Assembly (NCBI GenBank): GCA_964059195.1
Contig: CAXKWD010000006.1
Location: 4,766,530-4,830,529 of the forward strand
Direction of reading: 5' to 3'
Origin: Ectobius pallidus
Taxonomy: Eukaryota; Arthropoda; Insecta; Blattodea; Ectobiidae
DNA length: 64,000 bases
This document shows positions 1-11,875 of the stretch, piece after piece. Positions within the stretch are counted from its first letter, which is position 1. Each line of letters starts with the position of its first letter. The notes beneath the pieces are model-generated. The model did no database searches. It saw only the letters and a program-made list of their open reading frames with translations, and was not told the DNA's origin. A program made the position numbers and the translations under genes.

Positions 1-125
1 TAATGGCAGCATGTGACGTATTAAACATAGCATGTTGATGCCTTATGTATCCAGTAACGAGCTGACATTTTATCAGATAAAATTGCATCCCTGGCCGCCC
101 TGATGGGATTCCCTCATTAATCTAC
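1..125 (+). repeat. Interspersed repeat fragment cut by window edge
   Basis: This stretch resembles 20600-20690 in the same orientation: both read GGCAGCATGT then a short divergent part, then CCAGTAAC and AGCTG.CATTTTA. It also resembles 14400-14510 in reverse. It is therefore one of at least three copies in the window of an unnamed repeat. It lies just downstream of a zer-1 exon and carries no coding signal. Confidence 0.55.
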
Positions 126-204
126 AAGGTTTGTGAATGAAAAGGCCTAAGATCAAAACCTTTAGTATTTACAAAATAATGAAGACATTAAATAATGTAC
201 TCAC

Positions 205-354
205 CTCAATTCCATCGCTGCAAGAATCCAGAAGCTCTGCAAACACTTCCACAAACTGACTCGTCATCAAACGATGCCTCAGAGACTTGACTTCAGCTAC
301 ATTTCCCAGCAAGCCCATCATGTTCCGCAGCAGCTCTTCTTTGTCTGGAAATGT
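205..354 (-). CDS. zer-1: ZER1/ZYG11-family protein, internal exon (third in window)
   Basis: The exon is 150 nt (50 codons), phase 0 at both ends. On the minus strand it has a TTTGCAG acceptor just before 354 and a GTGAGT donor just after 205. It encodes armadillo-like repeat sequence with the family hallmark MGLLGNVAEVKSLR and MTSQFVEVF, ending DSCSDGIE. Family members are substrate receptors of CUL2-RING ubiquitin ligases; ZYG11B and ZER1 recognise N-terminal glycine degrons through this repeat region. It continues without gap from the exon at 13991-14152. The NVAEVK and MTSQF pattern fits ZER1 better than ZYG11B, from memory of the family. The rest of the gene lies left of the window. Confidence 0.88.
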
Positions 355-360
355 CTGCAA

Positions 361-2282
361 ACAATATCCTCTATGTTACTATGGTATATGCTGAGAGGTT
401 TTTAATACACAGAACTTCACTTAAGTGCAGAATACGCATAGTGAATACTATGACAGGCTCAGATTTGTATGGCCTTGCAACTGTGTCTGTCCAGTCGGCT
501 GCTCTGGTCTCATCGCATGTGAATTAGCTGACTGCAGAGAGCGGTCAGACATTTGGGAACGACCGACTTTACCTAAAGTCAACTCAGCCTGTGATAATAT
601 CTCTGGAGCCAGGCTACACACACACACAATGAGTAAAAATAATTGGATTGCAAGTAACAATTCCTTTTTGGCCCCATTTACATTGTAGTAATTAACATGC
701 ATCAAACTGAGAATTTGGCAACACTGCTTTCTTCTATTTGCTTGCAGCTGCTGCAGCAGTGAAGCAATCTCATGGGTTTTGCTGCATGAACTGTTATGGC
801 CTTCATTTTTAACTCTAATTTGCTGCAGCAAAGCTGAAGTGCTTTACAGGTTGGGTTTAAAAAGGAACGCACAGAGAGCATCATACACACTCTCGTTGCA
901 TATTCAATATCTATTTCTTTCCATTTAAAACTGTGCACCGCAATTTTGGGTTTCGGGGTTAGGTTAGAATAATGTATACTGATTACAGAATTACACTTCA
1001 AGTCGGTGCTACCAGGGAATACTAATAAGGAAAAATTCAGGAAGCGAGGAGTAATACTGGACCTAGCCAGAATTAGTGGATCGAAACAATTTCTATGTGG
1101 ACGGTGGACAGCAAAGAGAAAACGCCAGGAGACACCAGATTGAGAGATAAACACAATGAACAGTGTTAACAAATTATATTCTTGTAAAGTCAATTGAACA
1201 ATGTTGTATATAATAAATATTTGGTTTAGAATATGAAGATTTGTATATATCAATGAATATCTATTTACCCTAAAATAACCTTGTGAACCAACAGTCTACA
1301 CAACTATCCTATAAAATAGTCTCAGTAAAGCGAAACCACTCTATCTACATATAACTTCTTCGTATGAAGATACAATATAAGTGATACGCTTCTATAGTGT
1401 TTGCATCTACTCAAGCATTATCATAAAAAACTTAGGATGTGGGAAGCAGTCTCTGTCAATATGCCAAATCACACAGATTATGTAAGCTATAAATACGACT
1501 AAGCAAGTAAGGTAATCATTTGCTAGCGAGTAACAGTACTGATTACTAAAGCTCAAGAAAGTTTATGAACACTACACCTGAATCTTGAGCTAAGGCTTTT
1601 CACTGAGATCGAGTGAAACAATATTAGAAAAGTTTAAGTTAAACAACACAAACAAGGGAAATGTAATTTGCCACTCAATAATAAACTTGGGCATCCAAAA
1701 TACAATATCGAATCTGGGCTGTCAAGTCACTAACCAGAAATTCAATGATATGCAAAGCAGAGAATTAATAAAATATTAAGCTCAAGCGGCATTATAACTA
1801 CCAACGCATAAGGATGATTCATAAGATGGCCACTAGCATAGAAAAATATTAAATCCGAATACAAGCAAATAATGCTATACCGGGTAGTGGTTAACATCTG
1901 TACACAGCTGAGAAAATATAAATTTAATTTGATAGCAGAGATATTTAAATGCAAAAGGGTTTGAATTGAAAATATCTTAAAAATATAATAATTATTTCAA
2001 TAGAAAAAGTTACGAAAAGATAATGCAGAAAACTGGGAGTTATGGCCCAATAACAAAGGCTAGCCAAAAAGTTTAAGCAATCAAAAAATTCCCAGACAAG
2101 GTACTTTCCAAAATTTAGGTTTAGCTAATATTTAATAGAGGGTAAATAAGGCCTGAAAACTTGCAGTGTTAACTTTGAATAATTAATAGAAATTTCAAAA
2201 AGGAGTTCTTACAAAATTTAATTTTACAAACAGGAAATGACAGAGAAAATTTCCATAAAGAGACTCATAATATTGAACACTG
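361..2282. other. AT-rich intron, no gene recognised
   Basis: The stretch lies in the intron upstream of the 205-354 exon (minus-strand sense). Short open frames here have no recognisable motif or splice context and look like chance. No terminal repeats or transposon coding were recognised. Confidence 0.5.
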
Positions 2283-2562
2283 GATAGAAATATTTTACAA
2301 GATAATTTATCTCAGAACTATCGTTTTACAAATTATTATTACTTTGAATGGAAATATTTTCCAACAGAATGTATTTCAAAATTCAGTTTTACAAACTATT
2401 AATAATAGAAAAATTCTCAACAAGGAAACTTGAAATGTTGCTTTGAATAGAAATATTCTCCAACAGAATGTATTTCAAAATTCAGTTTTACAAATTATTA
2501 ATAATAGAAAAATTCTCAATAAGGAAACTTGAAATGTTGCTTTTGAATAGAAATATTTTCGC
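2283..2562. repeat. Tandem repeat, about 99-bp unit
   Basis: Two near-identical units start at 2363 and 2462, each beginning AACAGAATGTATTTCAAAA and ending GAATAGAAATATTYTC. A degenerate earlier unit covers about 2283-2362. AT-rich and non-coding. Confidence 0.8.
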
Positions 2563-4020
2563 GAGGGAATTTATTTAAGAAAATAGTGAGACAATATTAC
2601 TGGTAATGGAAAAGAAACCCGTAAGAGACTAGCAATATTAAATCCATAGGTTTATACCACTAACCAAGGTTTAAATATGCCATCAAAATCTGTAAAGTTA
2701 TTAATCCCCATAACACAGAACTCTCAGAAATAAATCGAGGGAATGTGACTAGTACAGTTGAATATAAGTACAAAGGCCTACGTGAAATCTATACGTATGA
2801 CTAGCGTGAGAGAGTTCATGACCTCAGAGCAAGTGACCTTGCCCGCAAAAATAGGATCACGCCACATTACTATAATATGAAGAGTGAGGAATGTAAAACT
2901 TCACTTACATTGAAACATGCACCGTAATATAACATTGTCCAACTTCCGGACATCTAACTAGGAACATACTGCATTAGCAAGAATCTCGCTTAAAACGATG
3001 ACTTCAAACAGCATACAATAACCGTAAATGGTTTCGCATACTGACAGACAACCATTAACTGAAACTGCTTATAACTTTCTGCATACTGCTGCATTAGCAG
3101 GAATCTCTCTCTGAAATCAATAACTTGAATAAGTTAAGTGCCTCAGATGGAGTGTATGGGCTCCCTAAACATTGGGTTCCGGCCCGATAAACTATGCCAG
3201 AAAAAGCACTTTGAAAAGCAATATGGTCTACGCCACAACCATGACTAGAATATGATATTCTGAAAGAATAAGACATAGATTTGACAAGATTTAATCTTTA
3301 GTATAATAATGAACCATGGGTCCCACTTACAGAAAATTCCCGACGATCCTCCACGCCGAGAATAGACTTGGCAAAGTTAATCCATAACAGAATGGCTGCA
3401 CCCAACAACTGCTAGAGCGCCAAGCCCAGCAGCTGCGAGGAAGACAAGGAAACGCTCGGAGCGCCGCCAAACGAGAAAATACGGAACTCTGACGAGAGAC
3501 GTCACCAAAAGAAAACATCTGAATAGAACACCGCGTAAGAGAGAGAAAAACCACGGAATCTTTAAGCTAGCAAAAGTTACAGAAAATACATAATAATAAT
3601 TTAATGAAACCCACACGGTACAACTGTTTGCAGTTAAATGTTTTCAATAGGAATATTTCTTAATAATGTATCAGCCTAGGCCGGTAAGGGTTTTATTGTT
3701 CATTGTCTATTGACAAGCATAGTAGACCTTGTCATTTAAGAAATAAATTCCATAATAATAACTTGTTATATCTTTTAGGACTGGTGGTGGACACGAAGTT
3801 TACATTACTATGCCATAGCTTAGTCCCCGAGACCACAGGTGTCAGCTGAAAGAAACGACTTCAGATGAGTCTCTTGTACGATTGCTTCTTTTAACAAGGC
3901 ATAATAAGTTTTGTTGCAGCTTGTGTCTTTAAAACTGTTTTCCTAATGATGCAATAATACATAAAGAAGCACTTTTAACAGTAGATAATATACATTATCT
4001 TCTTTACTGTCAAAGATGTT
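2563..4020. other. Intron DNA, no gene recognised
   Basis: No motif-bearing open frame was found. A short repeated phrase (CATACTG..GCATTAGCARGAATCTC) occurs near 2968 and 3082. Base composition becomes more GC-rich at about 3330-3560, which may mark an old unrecognised insertion. Confidence 0.4.
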
Positions 4021-4026
4021 AGCACT

Positions 4027-4593
4027 TTGACCAGTAAAGAAGATGATAGAAAATTCAAAAAATTCACTTACCACCCTTTGGCTAACAATAGTTTCAAGAA
4101 AATTTTCAAAGAACAAAACATAATTCTGGCACCACAAAACAAACATAGTATTGGAAATTTACTAAACTCCTCACTAAAAGACAGAATACCTAATTCCAAC
4201 AAATCAGGAATATATCAAATAGAGTGCAAGGATTGCAACCAGGTTTACATCGGAAAGACTAAAAGAAATTTAAAAATCAGGACAAAAGAGCACTTCAGGA
4301 ACATAAAGAACCATGAAATAGATAAATCGGCAGTTGCAGCCCATTTTTGGATAAAAAACCATGACTTTAAACCAGAAGCAAAATTGTTAAAATCTGCAAG
4401 AGGACATACAGAATTAATCAATTGGGAAAAAATCTTCATCCTCAAACATCAAGACAAAGCCATGAATTTTGAAATCCCCGCCTCCAATGACCTGTTCAAT
4501 AAATTCATCTTAAAGAAACCAAAGGGCAGTCAAGTAGCAACAAGCAGCAGTCAAAATGGAATGAATATGGGAGGAATAACTTCCCGAAACTAG
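4027..4593 (+). pseudogene. Penelope-like retroelement, C-terminal GIY-YIG endonuclease fragment
   Basis: A 188-residue open frame carries a GIY-YIG nuclease: GIY at residues 61-63, YIG at 74-76, the following RNLKIRTKEH arginine/histidine segment, and a downstream INWEKIFILKH block holding the likely metal-binding glutamate. Penelope-like elements place this domain after their reverse transcriptase. The RT that should precede it is absent and the frame opens on TTG, so this is a 5'-truncated copy. The TAG stop lies inside a GAAACTAGTC motif that resembles the 3' part of a hammerhead ribozyme. It sits in the 13.6-kb zer-1 intron. Confidence 0.82.
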
Positions 4594-4598
4594 TCTCC
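4566..4598 (+). ncRNA. Degenerate hammerhead-like motif at Penelope-like 3' end
   Basis: A GGGAG..CTTCCC stem-loop is followed directly by GAAACTAGTC. In hammerheads of Penelope-like elements GAAA-C-TA-G-TC forms a two-base-pair helix III and the cleavage-site UC. The expected CTGANGA core upstream is replaced by AATGAAT, so activity is unlikely. The motif overlaps the stop codon of the GIY-YIG frame. Confidence 0.4.
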
Positions 4599-4603
4599 AA
4601 ATA

Positions 4604-5970
4604 GAGGACTCAAGTGAAGTAAGTGTCACAAAAATTGACTCAATTCTTACATTACTATATTAGAAAAACTTCACTGTTACTAACTTCCTGTAATAATTAA
4701 TATTTTTGAGTTTATTTTCACTTTTAACTCTATTTCAAAAATTTGTTATGTTTTAATTGTACACTATACATTAATGTACAACAATAAACTTTGAGAAAAA
4801 TATTATTAAAAATTAATAAATACAGTCCAAAATATTATTAATCACATGAAATATCAATGCTTTCATTAATCTGAGGATTTCACAGCCAGAATCTTGAACG
4901 CTAAACATCTTCAAGGTTGTGTTCAAGGGTGTATCTTCTACCAGACATTTCATTTTCAACTGCGGGAAACGTCTTCAGTGGCTGCGTTTACTCTCACTCA
5001 CCATCAGTGCTTTTTATCTTAGGGTTGTCATGGCTTCATTCAGTTATTATTTCTGTGGACTTGATTTATATTGGACGAGGCTGTGCCAATGGGAGCGTCT
5101 CTCGTTATAGACAAAGTTAGTAATGGTGGAATTCATGTTCGTGTCAACAAAAAAGAAAGAAGACATTCTGTCTATGTGTATCTTGTGAAAGACAACCAAT
5201 ACCTGCTTCACAGACATATTCAGGGAAATCTTTATTAATAAAAAAAAGTGTCTGTCTTCCTCCTGTCTGTCTGTCAGCGATGCCCAGTGAAATCTATTGA
5301 ATGCAGAGATCAGAAATTTTAAACACAGGTGGACTGAAGGGTCGGAAAATGCACCTGGAATCCGGAATTTTAATTTTCGCTTCAGTTCGTGAGTTATGGG
5401 TGAAAAACGGGTAGAAAATGTGCATTTTTTGCGTTTTCGAAGCATCAGTTTTCAGTAATACATTTCAATGTCAAATCAATAGGGCCCTGATTTCTTGGTG
5501 AAATAAAATGGCTGATTTCGGTGTTAACTTCCATCTATTTCGGTGGATATTTCGTGAAATAAATTACTTTATAATACATTGGGAACATTGCGCAATGATA
5601 AACTTAGCTTCTTCATTTACATGAACTAACAACCCCCCCCCCCCCCTCATTTCTATATTCTTCTGCCCTTGTATGAACTGAAGTAACTTTCGATTTAGAC
5701 ATGGTTAAAGTTAATGTTCAAATATAATTACGATAAATGTTATCGTAATTTCTACTAAACACCATCAGTTAGCCATTTGCAAACAGAAGTGCCAACCATA
5801 CCACTTGTGGATAAAAGACGAAATCTGTTGGATACAAGTAACAAACATTCTACACTCTTCTGCTGTAATCGATCATAGGCATCGTTAACTTGGCAAAGAC
5901 ATAGCAGGAAAGGAGTGTACTCAACAGTACAAACTAGGTCACAGACAATGTTTGCGTAAATTCTGCAAAC
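4604..5970. other. Intergenic/intron DNA with poly-C run
   Basis: No gene was recognised. A 14-base cytosine run lies at 5633-5646. The segment ends in TTTGT (5971-5975), the left target duplication of the adjacent BEL element. Confidence 0.45.
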
Positions 5971-5975
5971 TTTGT

Positions 5976-6848
5976 TGTTGGGTCGGCCGGAAAATATATC
6001 CGGTCCGAGGGCAAATGTACGGTATCAGGACCGTGAGGACAAATGTTAGGTTAAGGTACTTCTCAAATAGGAATAACATAAGATAGGAAAGATTAGCCAC
6101 CTCTGAATAGCTAGTGAGGACCAGATTCGAACGAATCAAAATGAGAGCAAATAGACTGTAACCTCAGGACACTGGTATCAGGAATCCACGGACTACTTAA
6201 GGAAAACAATTGAAATATGAAATAATCACAACTTACTAGATTCACACACAATAATTATTGAAACTAATTGAAAAGAAACACTGATACATAAGATGCAAGA
6301 GTACGTTATCACACGTGGTTGTAAATATTAATTTCTTGGAAAACTTGATAAATAATATCTTAAAATGCGTAGATTAACTTGCTCTTGAAGTTAATACTAA
6401 ACTTTTGTATGTAGTTTAGTCATAAAAGCTGATATAAGCACTGGAACATGTAGCGTTGGTTGCACAACTGTTGCGTAATATCAAACTTCTGTAATTCGGA
6501 GAATTCACTCGCGAATTTGATGAATTATATGTAATTATGTATGAATAATTACTGAGAGCCACAAATGCGCACAATTGTGACTATTCACCGCTTACAGAGC
6601 AAGTTTAATGAAACTTGGTAGAAAAAGCGGGAATGACTCGAGCCTACTAGATACACTGTTATCTGCGTGAGGTCTCGTACAATACTAACTGGCGTGACGC
6701 TACACCACCACATATAACAAAAGAAATTAGCAAGTCATGCATGATCCCACAATGCCTTGAGGCGCGAATAAAAAGACAATCAAAGCGGGACATTGCAAGC
6801 GGACAGTTTGAAACATTCTAAAGTAGAAACATGTTGCTTGCGCGAACA
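5976..6848 (-). repeat. 3' LTR of the minus-strand BEL element
   Basis: Matches 11876-12748 at a constant 5900-bp offset with no difference noticed. The segment just internal to it in element sense reads AAAGGGGTCGGTA, a plausible though short polypurine tract. Confidence 0.95.
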
Positions 6849-7109
6849 TACCGACCCCTTTGAACTATTTAGTTCAACAAAATAGATAAAGAGCAAGCTA
6901 TGAAAAATACATTCAAATGGACAAATAACATAAAGGAAAACACTTATTATATACATCACAATAACACAGTTTATCTCCGAAAAGTAAAACCTTATTGTGT
7001 AAGGAGAAAACCAAAAAACACTTATTACAATGTAACAGTTTGTCTGCACTATAATTGCTTGTAAAACGATAAAGAGATATGAAATATTGATTGCACTGTA
7101 TTACACTTA

Positions 7110-7216
7110 TTATTGATCTGGCAATGGACATAATTTCACTACTGGGCGCTTATATTCGCCACTAGGAGTGCGAACTGTCGCCACACGAATTAGACCGTCT
7201 TCTCCCGGATGCACCT
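7110..7216 (-). pseudogene. Detached BEL pol C-terminal tail
   Basis: Minus-strand translation gives VHPGEDGLIRVATVRT followed by KRPVVKLCPLP and a TAA stop. This is the C-terminal domain of BEL/Pao polyproteins and corresponds to the end of the second BEL frame at 61550-61649. It is out of frame with the main gag-pol frame that stops near 7241. It is the right-hand side of an internal deletion that removed the integrase core. Confidence 0.85.
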
Positions 7217-7240
7217 TGGTTTTGTAGAATTTGCCATTTT

Positions 7241-10200
7241 TCAAGACATTTCATATCGTAGAAAGGGCCTAACAGGAGTTACTCTGTAGTTAGGAAGATT
7301 GCCCATCAGCTGTTGAGCAGATTGTGCCTTTAGTTTATAGCAAGTCAGACACTTGTGTAGAACAGATTTCACCAGTCTGCGCACGCAAGGGATCCAATAT
7401 GCTTGTCTTAAAGAGGCTATCATAAGCTGATGTGACGCATGTAGAAGCTTAAAATGTTCATGCTTTACAATTAGAGCAGTTAGATGGTGCTTGCTTGGCA
7501 ATATGATCTGATGTTTAGCATCATATGCAAGATGAGATTTATCTATGCGACCACCAACTCGAAGAAGACCATTTTCGTCCAGAAATGGTGTTAATGTATG
7601 AATAGAACTTTTAGCAGAAGTTTCTTTCATATTTTTAAGATCTGCAATTTCACTCTTAAAAGATGAATGCTGAGCACTTTTAACACAAGTTTGTAAAGCT
7701 TGTTGAAGCTCTTCAGCTGTAATAGGTCCATGAAATTTTGTTTCATGGCGACATGCAGCAATAAATCTATTCATGTAGCATGTTACTCTTTGCAGGCGTC
7801 GGAGATCTGAGAATGTTGTAAGAAAATGTTCTCTCTCCTTTGTTGACACCAGACAGACATTTGCAAGTTGTTCTGATGAATCAGGAACACTTAATTGTTG
7901 TGGTTGTTTTGGCCAGGATGACTCTGGTGAAGATAACCAGTTAGGACCGTGCCACCACAAATCGATTTCAGATAACTGCTCACAAGAAATTCCCCTTGAG
8001 ACGAGATCTGCTGGATTTTCATGTGTGGCAATGTGTCGCCATGTAGCAGTCTCCGAAAGTTCTTGTATCTGTGACACACGATTTGAAACAAAGGTTTTCC
8101 ACTTTCGCGCATCAGTTTTGAGCCAAGAAAGTACCACTGTAGAATCTGACCACAAACAATTTTGTGAAGGTTGTACCTTGAGGTCACTTAGCACTTTGTT
8201 GTATAATTTAGCTAGCAGAAGTGCACCACAGAGTTCAAGGCGTGGAATGGTTTGCTTCTTTAGAGGAGAAACCTTAGATTTTGAACATAATAATTGAACA
8301 GTAGTTTCACCTTCATTATTTACAGAACGAATATATATACAAGCTCCATACGCCTTCTCGGAGGCGTCACAGAAACCATGTAATTGAATGTCCTGCACTG
8401 TACCAGATGTAAGCACATATCTGGGAATACGCAAGGTGTGAATAGTAGCTAATGTTTCACAGATTTCCAGCCATTTCTCCACCAGATGCACAGGTACGGT
8501 TTCATCCCAGTCTAATTTCTCAATCCAGAGAGATTGCATAAAGATTTTAGCATTTATAACAATAGGACTAGCCAATCCTAGCGGATCAAAGATAGATGAA
8601 ATAAGTGAAAGGATATTTCGTTTGGTTAGTTTACCTTGCACATGGGTTTGGAGTGAAGGATGTGATTGGATCTGGAATTCATCATTAACTGGATGCCAAA
8701 GTAATCCTAGGGCATGTATGTTTTCATTGTTATCAAGTGCCAGGGGCAATTGAGTTTCTCGATGTGAAGGAGGTACTGATTCCAATAAAACTTCATGATT
8801 GGAGCACCATTTTCGCAGAGGAAATCCACCACAATTGAGCATATCTGTAAGCTCCCTTTGCAGTTTCATGGCTTCTTGGATGTCATTGTGGCCTGCTAAA
8901 CAGTCATCAACATAAAATGATTCCCGTACTGCCTGAGCAGCAAGCGGATACTTCTCTTCTTCTTCTAGCGCAAGCTGATGTAAAGATCTTATGGCCAAAA
9001 ATGATGCAGATTTGGTACCATAAGTAACAGTAGTTAGAGCGTAGTCTTGTATGGGTTCATTAGGACTTGAACGCCACACAATTCTTTGAAGATTCTGATC
9101 TTCTTTATGCATCCTTACTTGCCTGTACATTTTAGAAATGTCTGCTGAAAATGCATACTTGTAGGTGCGGAACCGAAGTACAATAGAAGAAAGATCGTCT
9201 TGTATAGTTGGCCCTAGTTTCAAGATGTCGTTCAATGACTTGCCTGAAGACGACTTTGCTGAGGCATCGAATACAACTCGGGTTTTCGTGCTAGTTGAAC
9301 TAGGTTTTATAACAGCATGATGCGGCAAGTAGTAACATTTTTCTCCAGGCTGAGGAAGTGAAACCTTCTTCATGTGGCCTAGATTTTCATACTCTTCCAG
9401 AAATTTGGAATAGTCTTCTTTTAAGCTAGGGTTAGCTTGAAGTTTGCGTTCTAGGTGTCCTAAGCGTTTTATAGCTTGTTGCCTAGATTCGCCCAGAGAA
9501 TCTACAGGTTGATTCTTGGGGAGTTGCACTACGAAGGCACCATCAGTTGCACGAGTAGTGTTTTCTACGTAGTGTTCTTCACATTCACGTTCCTCTTTAG
9601 TGTGTACTGCGCTGGGGAAGTCTTCCAGCTCCCAAAATTGCCTTAGTTGCCTGTCCACGTTGTCGACAGTTACAAACAAGTTATGCTGTGAGAACGTCAC
9701 CTTCTTGTTTTTAATGGCAGACTTAGGAACTGTACCACTGATTATCCAACCAAGTTCGGTGTTGGTCAGAACAGGCTGATTTGGTTTAACTATTCTTTCG
9801 TTTGTGATTAATTGGAAGAATAAGTTGGCACCAATTAGCAATTGTACATCACCAGGTACATGGAATTTAGGATCAGCTAATGGAAGTTCACTGGGAATAT
9901 TGAATTTGTATGGGTCAATTTGGACAGCAGGAAGCTTATTTACAATATGAGGTAGAACTAGGCAGTTTAGGTTAGCTTGGAAAGCGTGGATCCTGGATCT
10001 CATATTAATAGTGATGCTGTGACCACAAGCTGAGGTGCCATTGATACCTCTTATGTGAGTCTCCACTGCGCTAGTTGGTAATTGTAATTTCCTTGCCAAA
10101 TCTTCCGTGATGAAATTAATCTGACTACCAGAATCAAGTAAAGCTCTGCATTTTACCAGTTTTCCATTTTTGTCTTCTATTTCGACCACTGCAGTTGCAA

Positions 10201-11617
10201 GAAGAATTTCACATTGGCTAGCCTTTTCTTTTATAGAACAGTAACTAGCTGGAATGTTTGTTGCCGTGCTGGCTGTAGAACTTTCTGAAGAAGGATTCTG
10301 ACGAGAAACCTTTTCACTTGAATGTGTGTCATTGTGTAACCATTTACTATGAAAACCTTTCCCACATTTGCAAAACGATTTTAGCTTGCACTGATCTCTT
10401 CTGTGGTTAGGAGAGAAGCAGTTAAAACACAAGCGTTTAGATTTAATGACATTCCATCGTTGTGATACACTTAGTTCTTGGAAGTTCTTGCAATTTAATA
10501 AATTATGATTATCATCGCAGCATGGGCACGTGTCTTCTTTTGTCGCAACATAAGAATGACGAGTGTGTTTCTCTGACTTCTTCTTCGTACTTTGCTCACC
10601 TTTGTGCTTAGATGGGCTGGACGTGTTGTTTACATCTGCCAATACTTCAAGGGAATTTGCCTTAGCTTCTAAAAACTTGATGAGGTCTTGAAGTGGTGTG
10701 AAGTTCTGAGAATCAATTCTTCCTTCCCATTCTTTTCGTACACTCTCACAAAGGCTGTCCAAGATTAACTGCATAAGCATAATATCTTGTAATGGTATCT
10801 CTACATGTAAAGCTTCCACAGCATATATGTTGCTTTGGAATTTGTTAAGAATACTACGAAGATCATTCACATTTTCACTCTTCATCGTTGGTAAAGAGAG
10901 TAGATTACGTACGTGAGCTGTGGCAATAATTCTTGTATTATCGTACCTGGAACATATTAGATTCCATGCTACACTGAAATTTTCACTAGTCACTGGTAGA
11001 TTTTTTATCAGTGCGTGTGCCTGGCCCTTTAATGATGACAGAAGGTAATGCAATTTCTGTATCGGTTCTAAGGCTGCATTATTGGCTACAAGACTGCCGA
11101 ACGTGTCTTGGAAATGCTTGAACGTTGTGATGTCGCCAGAGAAGGTTGGAAGCTGTATAGCAGGAAGTTGTATTGGCCTATTGTTGCACTGAGAAACAGC
11201 TGACTGACAAGTATGATGTGAATTGGCACTGTTATGAGATCGCTCACTGCCTACTGGACTTATGCAACGAAGTGGCTGTTCATGCTGAACAATGAGCGCA
11301 CTAAGTTTAGATTTCAACAGATCATAACTACTTCTTATCTCTTCGTCATACTGCATGTGAACTTCGATGTCTTCTTCTTCTACTATTAGCGATTCAATTT
11401 CACCTTGTACAGTTTCATATCTATCAAAAAGATTATTGAGGCTGTCATATTTAACTTTAAGATGAAACACATCAACTTCCTCCTGGAGGCTATCGTAGAA
11501 TTTCTGAATAAAGGTGATTTTTCTCTTGATGAAACCCCTTTTCTTGATCAGATCCTTGATTTGACTCTCCATGATGATATTATTTGTAACACTTTGAGAA
11601 CTTTGTAGAGTTGTCAC
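7241..11617 (-). CDS. BEL/Pao gag-pol polyprotein, truncated before integrase core
   Basis: The frame is 1458 residues, uninterrupted. Visible in order: gag-like DUF1759 region (about 148-300, with LPTFSGD); a CCHC-type knuckle CFNCFSPNHRRDQC (397-410) followed by a second Cys/His cluster; retroviral-type aspartic protease with LLDSG (around 493-497); reverse transcriptase with SADISKMYRQ (824-833) and catalytic YVDD (902-905); the A17-type region (FDPLGLASP); RNase H with CDASEKAYG and WSDSTVVLSW; then the integrase zinc-binding block ending CLTCY. It stops at TGA shortly after RVTPVRPF, where the DDE core would begin. Start: either the first ATG or the in-frame MESQIKDL fifteen residues later, which resembles other BEL gag starts. 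Gag, protease and RT look intact; integration would need an integrase from elsewhere. Confidence 0.93.
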   Translation of the reverse strand: MTTLQSSQSVTNNIIMESQIKDLIKKRGFIKRKITFIQKFYDSLQEEVDVFHLKVKYDSLNNLFDRYETVQGEIESLIVEEEDIEVHMQYDEEIRSSYDLLKSKLSALIVQHEQPLRCISPVGSERSHNSANSHHTCQSAVSQCNNRPIQLPAIQLPTFSGDITTFKHFQDTFGSLVANNAALEPIQKLHYLLSSLKGQAHALIKNLPVTSENFSVAWNLICSRYDNTRIIATAHVRNLLSLPTMKSENVNDLRSILNKFQSNIYAVEALHVEIPLQDIMLMQLILDSLCESVRKEWEGRIDSQNFTPLQDLIKFLEAKANSLEVLADVNNTSSPSKHKGEQSTKKKSEKHTRHSYVATKEDTCPCCDDNHNLLNCKNFQELSVSQRWNVIKSKRLCFNCFSPNHRRDQCKLKSFCKCGKGFHSKWLHNDTHSSEKVSRQNPSSESSTASTATNIPASYCSIKEKASQCEILLATAVVEIEDKNGKLVKCRALLDSGSQINFITEDLARKLQLPTSAVETHIRGINGTSACGHSITINMRSRIHAFQANLNCLVLPHIVNKLPAVQIDPYKFNIPSELPLADPKFHVPGDVQLLIGANLFFQLITNERIVKPNQPVLTNTELGWIISGTVPKSAIKNKKVTFSQHNLFVTVDNVDRQLRQFWELEDFPSAVHTKEERECEEHYVENTTRATDGAFVVQLPKNQPVDSLGESRQQAIKRLGHLERKLQANPSLKEDYSKFLEEYENLGHMKKVSLPQPGEKCYYLPHHAVIKPSSTSTKTRVVFDASAKSSSGKSLNDILKLGPTIQDDLSSIVLRFRTYKYAFSADISKMYRQVRMHKEDQNLQRIVWRSSPNEPIQDYALTTVTYGTKSASFLAIRSLHQLALEEEEKYPLAAQAVRESFYVDDCLAGHNDIQEAMKLQRELTDMLNCGGFPLRKWCSNHEVLLESVPPSHRETQLPLALDNNENIHALGLLWHPVNDEFQIQSHPSLQTHVQGKLTKRNILSLISSIFDPLGLASPIVINAKIFMQSLWIEKLDWDETVPVHLVEKWLEICETLATIHTLRIPRYVLTSGTVQDIQLHGFCDASEKAYGACIYIRSVNNEGETTVQLLCSKSKVSPLKKQTIPRLELCGALLLAKLYNKVLSDLKVQPSQNCLWSDSTVVLSWLKTDARKWKTFVSNRVSQIQELSETATWRHIATHENPADLVSRGISCEQLSEIDLWWHGPNWLSSPESSWPKQPQQLSVPDSSEQLANVCLVSTKEREHFLTTFSDLRRLQRVTCYMNRFIAACRHETKFHGPITAEELQQALQTCVKSAQHSSFKSEIADLKNMKETSAKSSIHTLTPFLDENGLLRVGGRIDKSHLAYDAKHQIILPSKHHLTALIVKHEHFKLLHASHQLMIASLRQAYWIPCVRRLVKSVLHKCLTCYKLKAQSAQQLMGNLPNYRVTPVRPFLRYEMS

Positions 11618-11847
11618 TGCACATGTGATGTTCTGGTGTGATGATCACTGCCTTCTTGAAGTCTTTTGAGCTGTTGTGTTTTCTGTAGTACTGAAGCACT
11701 GCCGAATAGATGATACAGAGTTTATGTACTAGAAATCGTAGCTCTTGAATACGCGGATGCCGTCGCGGTTGAGTCTGCATACAATGAACGAGATCGATAA
11801 GACGAGACAAACCATATATATGTGTGTGAATAATGAAATTGTTTCTT

Positions 11848-11875
11848 TAGTAGTCCGGTCCGTTGAGGAACCAAA
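11848..11875 (-). promoter_or_regulatory. Putative primer-binding region of the BEL element
   Basis: Directly internal to the 5' LTR the minus strand reads TTTGGTTCCTCAACGGACC. A tRNA 3' CCA would pair with the TGG two bases in. The second BEL element has a related segment, TTTCTGGTCCTCAACGAGCC, in the same position. The tRNA was not identified. Confidence 0.5.

Noticed and set aside
702..1253. 183-codon minus-strand frame
   Set aside because: No recognisable motif, low-complexity composition and no splice support; likely a chance frame in AT-rich DNA.
3327..3616. Overlapping small minus-strand frames in a GC-richer patch
   Set aside because: Two frames overlap with no shared domain; no start context or family match.
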